DNA of 64,000 nucleotides from Sisyra terminalis. Lineage: Eukaryota; Arthropoda; Insecta; Neuroptera; Sisyridae. Positions 11,598-23,274 of the stretch are shown piece by piece. The stretch is from the NCBI GenBank assembly GCA_958496175.1, contig OY292277.1, forward strand, positions 25,587,282-25,651,281, given 5' to 3'. The position numbers were made by a program, and so were the translations under genes. Within the stretch, counting starts at the first letter, position 1; the number at the start of each line of letters is the position of its first letter. The notes beneath the pieces are model-generated. The model searched no databases. It saw only the letters and a list, made by a program, of their open reading frames with translations, and was not told the DNA's origin.

Positions 11598-12528
11598 GCA
11601 ACTACGTCAATGTTTGCTTGCATATAGTGACGTTTATATTTCAAAAAGACAATTTTTACACTTTAAAAAGAGTTTACTGCACGAATTCCTAGTTTAAATA
11701 AAAAAAAGAAGCTTTTTTAATAATTCTTTAAGGCTTTTTCAACGATGTATCACACAACTAAGTAGATTAAATTTTTTTTTTCATCGCTCACGTTTTCTTA
11801 CAGGACGTCTTCCTTTATTATTTTTATGTAATGTTGTTTAGCCTATAGTTAGTGGAACATTATATTGCATATTAAAACCAAATTTCATTAAAATCAGTTT
11901 ATCTGTTCTTTAGTTAAAAGAAGACATATAGATAGGCAACAATTTTAAAAACAGTAAATTTTAAATAAGGGAATCTTGAAACAAATATACACCCTTAAAT
12001 GAGGTAAAAATTAAAATATACGAATAAAAATTGGAATTTTATGTATTTAAGTATAAGTTTTAAGTTTATAGGCATAGTGGCAATAATGGCAGACACAAAA
12101 TTTTATTTAAGGAGAGGCAATTTTTATGTAATTACTTATTTTCCAGAAATTCATATTACAAGAATTATAAATTTTGGCTGAAAATGGATCTTCCTTATGT
12201 CATACTTAAATCTGAAGATAGATACCTACCGTAAGTTAAGGATTACTTAGATTTTATTAAAAATGTAATTATAATTAACAAAAGACGACAGGAGTTAATC
12301 ACGAAATAATTTTCTAAACCAAACTATATGTATAATTAACGGTGGAAAAACGAAAATGCTAATTTGGTTAAACGAGTTAAACGAGGTTAAACGAGAAACT
12401 TTTAAGGGTTATTTTTGTTTTCGTAAAATTTATGTTATTCATATTCCCAAAATAATTAAATTATTTAAAAACTTCTACGATTTCTGAAAAAATCTTTCTA
12501 ATGCGCACGCATTTTACTCTTCGTACTG
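11598..12528. other. Non-coding AT-rich stretch
   Basis: Nothing recognised except three direct copies of a TTAAACGAG-like word at about 12365-12395. Confidence 0.45.
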
Positions 12529-12723
12529 GTATTTTCACATCTAGATAGTGATATTTATCTTCTAGATAAAGTTTTATCTGAAGGATAGAAAAAAAACCTT
12601 TCGTATTTTTACCTAAAAGATGACATGTGTGGGATAAATGTTTATGATTTATCTAACAGATAAACTTTTATCTATTGAACAGTTATTTTAAGGATAGGTT
12701 TATCTATCCGTGAGTGAAAATAC
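12529..12723 (+). mobile_element. MITE, copy 1 (GTATTTTCAC termini)
   Basis: The element starts GTATTTTCAC and ends GTGAAAATAC, a perfect 10-bp terminal inverted repeat. Its interior is full of ATCTAGATA, TTATCT and AGATAA words that pair across the element. An inverted copy lies at 41989-42170, sharing GATATTTATCTTC, GATTTATCTAACAGATAAA and TATCTATCC. There is no coding capacity. Target duplication is unclear. Confidence 0.7.
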
Positions 12724-14123
12724 TGATCTTTGCTATAGTAAATTATTTGAGGAATTGTTCTAAAATAACTACCTATAGAAGATAGGTAAGAAACGAAATT
12801 TTAGTCGGATTACATTTGAATAGTTTATGATTCTAAAGGAAATCTCCTGGAAATTGCAGATCTAGTTACATTTTGACATCGATTTCAAGGATAACACTCA
12901 TCTTGACAACAAAGAAGAAATAAATTGAAATTCGAGTCAACTGCTTGAAGAATTATCAACGCAAAACTAATGAAAATCCTCTTCAATTTTCAATATAACA
13001 TTGTTTAAAAAGAAAAAGAAAAATTTAATAGCAATTATCTTTAACTAAACTTTTTCCGTATAACTAATGCTTATTTTATGAAATTAATCTTAAAATAATT
13101 GCACTGATTGTCAATTTTGATGTACCTAATGGAACTTTTTTACTCACCATATTTATGGAACTTGGAAAAAAAATCCTTCGAATTGCAGTAATTTAAGCTA
13201 ATGTCGAGATAAAAATTGTGTAAATTTTCTTCATCAAAATGAAATTACCGTACACGTTCAATTACAAAACATCCTGCAAATTAAAATTATTGCCACCTAT
13301 AACTCATGAGTGCCATTAATTTCACTTCAAATTTTTAATTGTATTTTTTTTTGTGCCATGAGAATTCCCGGTTCTCTCATCGCAGTCCCGTTTTTTCATT
13401 ATTTTCTACAGGGAAAAAGAGTTCGTATAATAGCGAACGAGTGGTTTTCACATTGTTCACATGAGGTTGTATATATATTTATTTATTATTGTTAGTTCTA
13501 AGGCAATTTATCCTTTTTTTTCCCAAACGGGAGAAAGGTAAAAATATTAATGAACAATGAGTGACGCGACAGAATAAATTGAATTTATTTCCATTGTCAT
13601 TTTTTTCCTATTGTTAAAATAAATTGATTTGATTCATTTTAAAACAACGATAAATTTTTTAGTTTTCGCGAATAAATGAGGAAATGTATAAATTGAATTT
13701 TACTATCAAATCGATTTTTTGTACCCGCCATATTTAATTGAATAAATTTTTAAGGGTGAAAACTTGTAACTGTTTGGTTTATCATTCTTGGATTTCCTGG
13801 AGATTGGTTTTCCAATTTAATTAATCCGAGACACTAATGAGTTAAATACCTCTTAGATTCCAGTAAACATTTGCCGCTATCGTTATGAATTAATTCGAGT
13901 CATCCTGATGACGTTAATTCTAATTAAATTAGGGTCGAATCGATTGGAGGTTTGATATGCACTTAATATCGTTACTTACTAGAGAATTGGAAATGAGAAA
14001 TTGGGGGTATTGGAGTGGAAATATATCGCAATCGTTGGAGTTAGATTGGATTTGATTTTTTTGCAAATCTTATTCTGTTCTCACGATCTATATAGACGAG
14101 ATAAATTATAGGATTTGGCTTAC
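12724..14123. other. Non-coding; intron of the minus-strand gene near its right end
   Basis: Bases just below 14124 are intron that follows the GTAAGC donor of the exon at 14124-14819. The segment 13887-13932 packs GAATTAATTCG, a TGACGTTAATT word and TAATTAAATTAG and is a candidate intronic regulatory patch. No next exon was found. Confidence 0.4.
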
Positions 14124-14778
14124 CATCACGCAATCGTCCACGGCCTAATAATGTAGATCGGTGCGGTCCAGCCGTTTCGTAGGTCCGTTGTCGTGGTGGA
14201 GGTCTAGGAGGTAACGCCGGCGGCAATGGGGAAACCTCGATGCTGTCATCGGCGTCTAATTTTCGGTTTTGGACAATGTTGGCTTCGTGAATTTCGGGAG
14301 GTGCAGTTTCGTTTCCGGTTTGAAGATGGCACGGACACGTTGTCGATGATTTCGGTTGGTGATGGTGGTTGTGGGTGAGTCGGGAAGACGGTGATTTGGG
14401 GGAAGAATGGATTGAAGCTCGAACGTGCATCGACTGGGTGTTTATAATGGCGTGATGCGAGTGGGAATTTGGGGGAGCATGGGATAGTTGATTGATTACG
14501 TTTAGGTGAGCATGACTCGTGAGGTGGTGGGTGTGGGCCGCAACGGCCGTCGCAGGAATTTTGTTGGAATGATGGCAATGATCGTTTGTGTGAGATGTGG
14601 TTGTAGGGTTCGTAGACGTTGGAACAGAACCTGAAGTTGGCGTATCCAAATGTTCATTGGGACAAAGACATTGGTGTGAATGTCCCAACAATGAATGGCC
14701 ACTACTTTCGCTTGTCGTTTGATAAGTGTGGCTGCTCAAATGGTCCATTTGAGTCGGAACGGGAGACGGCGTCGTCAT
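14124..14778 (-). CDS. First coding exon of a His/Ser/Thr/Pro-rich protein with SH3-ligand motifs
   Basis: The exon runs from an acceptor (AG at 14821-14820 after a long pyrimidine tract) through a 41-base 5' UTR (14819-14779) to an ATG at 14778 in CAAAATG context. It ends at a donor (ATG|GTAAGC, GT at 14123-14122) in phase 1 after 218 codons. Residues 1-175 are low-complexity and probably disordered, with many His (SHSHH, HNHHH), Ser and Thr, plus scattered Cys (37, 39, 68, 148, 150). Residues 178-196 are acidic then proline-rich: DDSIEVSP followed by LPPALPPRPPPR, two overlapping class II SH3 ligands (PxxPxR at 187-192 and 191-196). Residues 197-218 are Arg/Gly-rich (RSTLLGRGRLRD). The frame past the donor reads to a stop at 14041 and is intron. 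An adaptor or GTPase-regulator N-terminus would fit, but I do not recognise the gene. Confidence 0.75.
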
Positions 14779-14819
14779 TTTGAAAAGGTGTCAATTTCTT
14801 TGTTGCTTCACTACATAAC
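14779..14819 (-). other. 5' UTR part of the coding exon, with 3' splice site
   Basis: The minus strand reads TTTCTTTCTTTTATCTTCCAG at the intron end and then 41 bases to the ATG. The acceptor shows that at least one non-coding exon lies further right on this strand. Its position is not visible; the GC-rich block near 60.2 kb is a distant candidate. Confidence 0.65.
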
Positions 14820-14824
14820 CTGGA

Positions 14825-15204
14825 AGATAAAAGAAAGAAACGAAGAATTATTACATAGTTCTACTGCTTATTATTGTATAAGTGTTCCTGATAAATACAA
14901 AAAAGGGAAGTCAGCGTTTCTGGACAAAATTTCCCACTAACAAATTATTTAACAAATGTGATCTATCTTTCTCATCTTACAGCTACCCTTATGATTTTCC
15001 AATAAGCCCATATTTGTTTCAATAAAATAATTAATATGGTATAGTTAAAAAGATGTTTTTAAATTCATTGTTGTAGCCTCTTCCGGTAGTGCATGAACTG
15101 GTACACCAGTTATAAGTTTTGTGATTACTAAAATATGATACAATTTTAAACAAAAATTACTTATAATATCAAAACACATAATAAGAAAACGTATGTGACA
15201 CAGC
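14825..15204. other. Upstream intron, nothing recognised
   Basis: AT-rich intronic sequence with no second exon or repeat signature. Confidence 0.4.
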
Positions 15205-15425
15205 AAAGACAATGATAATGACAGCAAGGACAAAGAGTATAAAGTTTTAAATACATCCATATTAGTGGAATACAAATATAATATTTATTTGCTCAAATTT
15301 GAACTACCATGTCATTAGTTTCAACTGTCATTTCAATTTCATTCAATTGCTGATTTTAGCCATTTGTCAGTTGTGTCAGTGTTGGGCTGTGAATATTTCA
15401 AGGAAAATTACTGGTTTTCAAATAA
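15205..15425 (+). repeat. Short dispersed repeat, copy 3
   Basis: Same family and orientation as 8395-8590: GACAATGATAATGACAGCAA, CTCAAATTTGAACTA, GTTTCAACTGTCATTT, CATTTGTCAGTTGTGTCAGT and GGCTGTGAATATTTCA. Confidence 0.65.
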
Positions 15426-15893
15426 AAGATTAAACTGACTATTTGTGAATAGATACTATATGTAAATTAAACATTTGGTTACTTATACAAAATGTGTGTT
15501 ACATATTATATGAATTAACCGAATTAACAGAATGGGTCACATGTTCGAAAAATACTTATCAAAAACTATAACAAAAAATAACAATAAGCCTGCAGCTTTT
15601 AGTTCCATTTTGACACGTGTCAGCAGAAGAAATAATTTATTTATGAAATTAATTTATTTCAATATTTGTAGCTCATATTATGACTATTTTTTAGATTTGA
15701 GAATAAAAAAAATCGAAAAAGAAAAATCCTCCCTTACCGACTATATTTTCTTATTTCTACATCGTAATTTTTATTATTAAAACTAGAGGAATGTGAACCG
15801 TTTTAAGTAGTAATCTTTGTTTTATAAAATTTACGAAGCCATATCGTAAAAATTACAAAATCATGGTTTTGATCCCGCGTATCAGGCGTCTTC

Positions 15894-16504
15894 ATTCCCC
15901 GACAAAATATCCTCGAACAAAGTATCACTAAATCAAAATATCCCCGACAATTGATGCTTTGATTATTAGTTACAAATTTCTTGGAACCGTTTTTTTCCTG
16001 AAAAACTGATAATATATTAAAAAATATAAACGAGAGGACCAGGGCGAAGCTCCGGTGTAAACTTCATACTAAAATATTTGAAATTTCTATTTAGTTATGG
16101 CCTGATTAATTCGCGAATAAAAACATAGCGTTGTCCGATATTGAAGTTGCTAGAAGGGGATTTTAGAAGGCTTAACCCTTAGGCCTTTTTTGTATAGTTG
16201 TTTTAACACAAAAAAAGAATAGGTGAAACCGCTGTTGTAAACTATTATCTTTTTCTTTGAAAATTTAGAGAAATCCTTCAAAAAATTCAATTTTTACCTA
16301 TCGATATCTCGTAAACTAAGCGAAATATCAAAAAATTGTATTTTTTCTTTATGATATATTTCTTAGAATTCTATAAGAATCCGTGTTCAAATCGTCATAC
16401 CGGAAGTACCATAATCTTATTAGGTCAGGGTTTTTTGTCTTACGGATAATTTGTCTGGGATAATATTTTTTTCGGGATATTTGTCCTGGGGATATTTTGT
16501 CGGG
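15894..16504. mobile_element. Inverted-repeat element with GACAAAATATCCCC termini
   Basis: The left arm is CCCCGACAAAATATCCTCG with a second AATATCCCCGACAA at 15938-15951. The right arm is GGGATATTTGTCCTGGGG then ATATTTTGTCGGG. The interior (CCAGGGCGAAGCTCCGG at about 16038) has no coding frame. A non-autonomous DNA transposon is likely. Target duplications were not found. Confidence 0.55.
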
Positions 16505-19170
16505 AGACCAAATATCATGGAACCCAGGTCGCTCACTGCAATAATCAATAACAGAAATTACAATGTTGTTATTGTAATTTTCGCTATATTTTTTCTCCGT
16601 GAAGATTCTCGCATAAAGCTCGCAAAATTCGGAAGAAAGTCAGTTTTGTTGATTTGATGGTTTCATAAGTAGTGACTATTCTTAAAAACTCTTATTTTAC
16701 GACATTTATATTAAAGTATATACTAGAATTTTTCATGTGTTAGACGTTAATAATGTTATAGCTTATTTAATGTTATAGGTCAAATACGTACAAATATTAC
16801 ATTCCCTTATACATTTGAAATGAACAATGGAATCACACTATTTGTTATGTGTGCATTTTTATTTAAGTATGTATGTATTATTATTTCATTTATTTATTAT
16901 TTTCAACAAATGGATATAGCTAACCAATCGATTTCCCGTTATCGAAAATGTTTAATTCCCTTTAATACTTAGTTTTTCTTTTATGGATTCTTCTATGAAA
17001 ATTATACCTTTGAGAAACATACCGTAGCCATTGAAGCTATTAGTGCTTGTCTAAGACGAATTCGTTTTGAAAAACGAACAAATAAAATTTGCACGCAACT
17101 TCCAAGTAAAGTTTAGCGAACTAAATTGATGATAATTACAAAGACTTTCAATGTACCTCATTCAAATTCATAAATTTGCCCAACTGAATAAATTTGAAAA
17201 GAGAAAAATCCTGCAAATATTTTAAAAGGACAAACCAAGACGAAAAAATTGTCCTTACACTTTTAATTTCTTTATGCCAAGCTTCTTCGTCAGTTATTCA
17301 GTCTTTGATCTTTGGCTCGGGTTTCATTATCATACATATTCAACTCATCATTTTCCTTCGAGTCCTATGTATTTTTTTTCTTTTTTTTTTTGGTTAAATT
17401 TTCGTCTCTGCTATCATTTTTTATATTTTTATCTCGCACCTTGAGTCTTGTTCCTAACGATGTTTGATGTTAAATTTACATTTTTCGGATGTAGGTATTG
17501 TGTTCTTTCATTACTTTAATGGTGAAAGACGAGAAAAACCCGTATGTAACGCCGAACTTGTGCGTATAGACACTTATATCGTACATAAAAGGGCTCAAGC
17601 CGAAGTTTTGAAAGAGAAGACGGAAAAAAGCATGAAAAATGAAAAAAACCGTACAAAGAATTTCTACCGCACCGTAAAACGCCATTATCGTAAAAAGGTA
17701 GAGAAGAATAAATACCTATTTAGAAACCGAAGAAAAAAATTGAGTTAATCCAAAAAAATTGGTTTTATAAAACTCTGTGACATCAAATGGGACTTACATT
17801 AATTATAGCATATTTAAAACTATTTCCTTTCTATAATTTAAAATCTAAAAACATGCTATTTTTAAATATTTCTTCTAAAATCAATCCTCGGTTGTCTATT
17901 TTTCGTTTCGTCTACCTGCGTTTAATGGTCCTTTGGGAATTTACAGTCGAACTTCCATTGCCTATCATCATCATCATCATTTTTATCTTCGACACCCTGA
18001 GGGGTCTTTTGTAAATCAAACCCAAATCCAAACCTTATTCAGTTCGTCCCCTCTCTATAATAACGAAGTGTGAAAATATTCATTATCTATTAGATTTTTC
18101 ACTTGACACCCTCGTGTGAATAGGGCCAAAGAATGCCATGAGGAAGAGACCACGTGGTGATCTAAGTTACTTTAGAAAGATGAAACCACTGATCTTATCA
18201 TAAGGGTTTTTATAAATAATTTTGGAATCAACAGGTACGTAGGCATTTTGTTAAGGGCTTTATGTCGTTGAATATTTAAGTTGGAAAGATTATTGATATC
18301 TACAAAAGTGCAATATGCATGCCATGAGTAAACATGAGAAAACAATAGATATACATTTCATCGTTATTGTTTTGCTTTCCAATTTGATCAGCTTTACAAC
18401 TCTTAAATCTACAATCTACATTATGGCTTCTTCATATTTATTCGGTATTATTCGATTCAATACATTCAATGTGTATAAAAAACTAGTACAAACCGAAACT
18501 GAATAGAATCAAAAATGACGTCATTGTTTCAATGATATTCCATTGAATAAAACTAGGTGTTACAATGTTACACAAAATAAAAATCTAAAGTGTCCATTTC
18601 TCCAAAAGACTGTTTTTTCGAATACAGTTTAACCCAATAAACTTACATCGAAATTTAGAAGCATTCCTGATTTTAGGTGTGATGATTTAATTTTTTTCAT
18701 TGTGAATTTTGGGATATGAGCAAAAAATAGATAAAAAACAAAACAAAGGAAAGATAAGAACTTCACATATATACAATAGAATTATCATTATCATCTATTA
18801 TGAGATTGAAGGACAGTCCAAATTGCGTGTATGGATTTATGTACGAGCCAGGATCTTCTGACCCCCCACAAATTGTACAAAAGAGTACAACACTAAGTTA
18901 TGTCTATAGAAATTGAGTAACTTTAGTTTGAATTTGAAAAAAAAATGATTTTTAATAAGATTTATAACTTTAATCTTTAAACAAAAAATAACAAACAAAA
19001 AAGAAAAGAATTGAACTTGATTCAAACTATTAGTATACTATAAGTTTCATGAGCAATCCAAATTGAGTATATTTTTACGAGTTTTGAATGAGTTAGGGAT
19101 TTCTGATCCTGGCGAATTTGAAATATTCCAAATCGAGTTACGTAAATCCTGAATATTGAATACATAAGGG
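16505..19170. other. Non-coding; one weak frame and an imperfect local duplication
   Basis: The plus frame 17464-17748 is Lys/Arg-rich (HKRAQAEVLKEKTEKS) and may be chance, since it has no splice context. Two similar segments, CAGTCCAAATTGCG... at 18812 and CAATCCAAATTGAG... at 19054, each followed within about 60 bases by a GATC/TTCTGA word, look like relics of one duplicated piece. Confidence 0.35.
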
Positions 19171-19976
19171 CAGGGTTGGGTTTACCTATAGGTTGACTAG
19201 GCCACGTCCTAGGGGCTTAAAATTTTGGAATCCAGCAGTAAGTTACCTGTTTAAAATAATTATGCTTTTTTTAGCCATCCTCTTCCTATGTGTATGTATT
19301 TAGTGTACACTATTATTAATAATTATAATATCTCTATAAATAGGTGTAAAAGGTAATGAGTTCAGAATTTAGGTATTCCTCCTTGAAACATTCCTCATAG
19401 AATAAAATCACAGTAACAAAAATTATATGTATCCCGCACAAGGAGATTATTTATCAAAAAATTCATCGTAAATTCACCAATTCGAAATATGTGGTATTTT
19501 TGCGCAAGTTTAAGTCCTGCATCTTTGGCATTATACGCAACAGTTGCATCACTCGCTTTGTGTTCTTTCTCATACATATCATGAGTAAGGATGCCTGGTA
19601 AACGAGCTCAGCTAAGATATTTCTTTCCGGAGATTGTGATGGGAATACTCAAATAAACTGTTATTTCTTATAAATATAACTAATAATACTTATAATAATT
19701 GATGTATTTTAACTTCATCTATGATTAGTTGAAACAATATTTATAAACATTTAAATATTTCAAAAAATTTTGTTGAAACATATTTTTCAAATATTGTAGT
19801 AAATACATATCACCGATTCATACGTTCAATGTTTAACACCAACGGGAAGCTTAAGAAAATATAAATTTAAAAGTTTTTTTTAAAAATTAATTAGACATTT
19901 TATTATTTTTTGATAGTTTTTAGGGGCCCCAAAAATGTATTCGTCATAGGGACTCCAAATGTGTACTCCGCCCACG
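19171..19976. mobile_element. hAT-like element relic with degenerate 8-bp target duplication
   Basis: The left end is CAGGGTTGGGTTTACC followed by ACGTCCTAGGGGCTTAAAAT. The right end is AGGGGCCCCAAAAATG then CTCCGCCCACG. The inverted ends and the CAG start suit hAT elements. Flanks CATAAGGG (19163-19170) and CATTAAGG (19977-19984) match at six of eight positions, consistent with an aged 8-bp duplication. A minus-strand frame at 19395-19577 (KASDATVAYNAKDAGLKLAQ) may be a coding scrap, but I do not recognise it as hAT transposase. Confidence 0.5.
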
Positions 19977-19984
19977 CATTAAGG

Positions 19985-22103
19985 AGATTATTTTCCAGGA
20001 AAATAATATTTAGAGATTATGAAATATTATAGGAAACTGCTTATATTATATACTAAAGCTATATTTTTTATTATTAGAAAAAATGGTCTTTTGGAAAAAA
20101 AATTAGAGAAGAAACATTTAGGAAATCAGATTTAGGAAAATGACAGACTCCGTAGACATACAATAGTACGTAGGTATAAATGTCTAGTCGAAAATGGTAA
20201 AAATTTATGCTAAAAAATGGATTATTCCATCAAAATCTAATATTCTAATCTAATTTTTATACTTATTGTTCACTGCTGAAAATAGATATTTTTCCATATA
20301 TTTTATTTTAATTTTAAACCGAATCGAAAAAATCGGATACTTGTAAAATAAGCTTTATTTACGAATAGAATTAAGTGGGAAAGCGGGGTAGGGTTTTAAT
20401 TTTTGAGTTCCAAACATCAATCTTAGATGTACGAAACGTACTTTTTCTTTTATTAAAGAAGCCCATTAAACTTGAAATGAATGTAACTAAACCATTTTCA
20501 TGCAAAAATTAATGGCGACGTCTAGACTTATTTTCTTTTTAAAGAAAATAAAACCATTGGACTTTTTAAGACTCACTTATTGTGATAAAATTCAAAATGA
20601 CTGATACCACAAAAAATAAAATTCTTTAGTTAAAGATTAAAAGATAAAAATTATGCTAAGGGATAATACACTTTGAAAAATAAATGTTAAAAAATACCAA
20701 AGAACTTTTATAGGCCTCGCTCGTTTAGAAAAAAGTTTATTCTAAAATTGCCTCATTTGCACAATTATCGCTTACACGGTAAAAAAAATGGATCACCGGA
20801 ATATGTAATTGGGATTAAAGAATAAATACACGGAAAGAGCGATGGAGGATAAGCAAATTATATCGATTTCGAATAAAATAAGCGCATTTTGATATTGCCA
20901 CTCCATTTATGTGAGAAATTTAAATCTGAATTGCTTTTTTTTCGTTCAGTGAAGTTTACCTTAATCGCGTGCAGGTTATTTCTTTTATCGACAATTATGG
21001 CGTTAAAGCTTAATTTTCCGCGAAAGTAAAATCACCAAATATTTACATAAGAAAATTGGAATTTTAAATAAGAAATTAAGATTTTGACAACGGTTCACAA
21101 AAATTTAACGGTTTTTTTTTCACCAATTTTATAGAATAAGTATAGAAATAAATTCATAAATATATTTATATTAGAATAGTCATTTTTAATAATAGTCAAT
21201 AACAATATAGTAAGAGATTCAAAAGAAAAATAAACATGTTCATAAAATCTAATTTCAGTAGATAAACAAATGGCTAAATAAATATTAAATAATTCGAAAT
21301 ATAATAAGTGAAAAAGTAATTTCAGTGAATCAGCTTAATTTGAGTTTGGGATCCTAAGTATAGTAAAACCATAAGGGACGGGTCAGTTTAATTTCTTTTT
21401 TAAAAGTCATTGTTGACGAAGGATAAATTTTCTTCCTCATAAATAAATAAGCTTTGTAATTGGTTTGGAAATGAGGGATAAAAGATTAGAGCAAACTAAA
21501 TCTCAGCAGTCACCCTTGCAAAAGAGATTAATCTTTAATCCAGTATGTTCATTTTCCATATGTTTTTAATACATATACTGCCTTATGCGTTTCGTTTTCT
21601 TGTTTCTATATAAACTGAGAACCTCTATATTTTTTAAGATTTTTGTTGTATAATTAAGGATAGTAGTATTACATCTTATAATAAGTAATACTATATAAAC
21701 AATATACAAATTATAATGTCTTATTAAGGAAATATAATTTATAAAAGTTACAAACATAAGTTTTAACAAAAGTTAAAATAAATTGTATTTATTTCCACTG
21801 ACAAGGATTGCTTGGCAATCGAAATACGTTTCTTAGGCAATATGTCATAAATAAATTTTGTTTAAACTGTTGTCTAACTTTATATTTGTAGTTGACTTTT
21901 GTAAATTATATTTCTTTAATTAGACTTCAATTTTTTTATAAACCTATTGTTTATACAGTATAAACTGTTCAGTCAGCAAGAAAAAATTTAATTAAAATAA
22001 GTAATGATTTTTTTTTGTAAATAAAGTTAGAAAGGTTAATGACATTTTTCAATGTAGTAACAAGTAAAAGAGCCAGGTTATTTTATAAAAAAGAATGTTT
22101 TTC
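19985..22103. other. Non-coding AT-rich stretch
   Basis: No gene or partnered repeat recognised. Confidence 0.45.
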
Positions 22104-22520
22104 AGCGTATGTTCCCGAATCAGGTAGGAACGATGGGTAATTATGAAGTTTGGATCGTTGTCGCTTTCCCAGGTAACAGGTAGAAAAAGTGTAAAAATGG
22201 ATCAGAAGTATCAAAACGGTTTGGCTATTGAGGAAACATTTTCTAATAGTTACCCAAGTATCATGTATACAATTCAGCTTTCATACTCAAACGTAAGTAT
22301 AGTTACAATTTAATAAAGTTTAAGGATGTCTGGTAAGGGGTTCCCACGATGGCAAGTGTATGATAATGGATGAAGTTTATCTAATACTGAAATAAGCTTT
22401 ATAATTTATTAAATTTAGTACGTAATTTTTACACCTTTGGTATCTGTTACCTAACTAAAGCTACAATGACCTAAACTTCATAGTTACCCATAATTCCTAC
22501 CGTTGTTGAGAGTATGCGCT
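22104..22520. mobile_element. MITE with terminal inverted repeats of about 100 bp
   Basis: The left arm AGCGTATG...GGTAGGAACGATGGGTAA, TTATGAAGTTTGGATC, GGTAACAGGTA, GTGTAAAAATGG is mirrored by the right arm (read on the minus strand) AGCGCATAC...GGTAGGAATTATGGGTAA, CTATGAAGTTTAGGTC, GGTAACAGATA, GTGTAAAAATTA. The interior is non-coding. No target duplication is clear. Confidence 0.75.
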
Positions 22521-22809
22521 AAGGCGCTCAGGAAATTGAAGCTTTTATAAAATAACGAAGAGAAACATAAAAAGAAAAACAATAATGCTAATAATAATAA
22601 GTAAAAATTGCTTTATAGCCTAAAAACCATAAAAATGTACGCGTTATGTTAAATTTAACAAGGAACCATTAAGTTACCAGGAACTTTATGACGGTTGGAT
22701 AGCAGAAGTTTTTTTAATCAATAAAGGGCATTGTTAATATGAGGAAGAACCAATTTTTAGCTACGGAAAACTTGTAATACTTGTAGCAGAAAAAAAGTGT
22801 TAACATAAA

Positions 22810-23270
22810 TGAGCAAATGAAAGTCCAAAAACGATAAGAGTGCTTAAGGGTCTTCTGCGACGTCACAGTACACCACATCAGTACGCGTAGTGCAACCGAG
22901 ATATAAACACATCATTAAGCGGTTACCATAGAAACGGTAATAGTTTACACAATTTTTGATATTTTTCACAATTTTTCGTCATGAAAAACAGTTTTATACC
23001 CTAAAAATTAATATAAGTTTTTTCCTTAGAAATAAAGTTTGTGTAGATTGTAAATGATTTAGATTATTAAAATAATGTTTAAACGATTTAAACAACCTTC
23101 TCCTTTGTGTTAAAGTACATTTAACATAGGAAAACATCCATGAGATTTTAAAGTTTAGGTATTGTGACGTCATATTAATGCCGGGCCAATAGGAGATCGT
23201 TTCAGGCACTTTGAATTTAACGATGTTTGCATTTTTATATGACTGTTTCTTAAATTTTATCAAGTAAAGA
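22810..23270 (-). repeat. Dispersed repeat, copy 2 of an inverted pair
   Basis: Inverse copy of 3425-3865: CGACGTCACAGTAC, CATCAGTACGCG, GGTTACCATAGAAAC, TTTGTGTTAAAGTAC, TGACGTCAT and CGGGCCAATAG appear in the expected reverse order. It retains both GACGTC motifs. Confidence 0.7.
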
Positions 23271-23274
23271 TAAT

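Noticed and set aside
14246..14702. Additional open frames on the minus strand and a plus-strand frame from 14695
   Set aside because: They are shadows of the His/Pro-rich exon in other frames, caused by its low-complexity, GC-richer sequence.
17464..17748. Lys/Arg-rich 94-codon plus frame
   Set aside because: There is no homology I recognise, no splice or promoter context, and the composition is expected from purine-rich A+T DNA. The opposite strand is also open.
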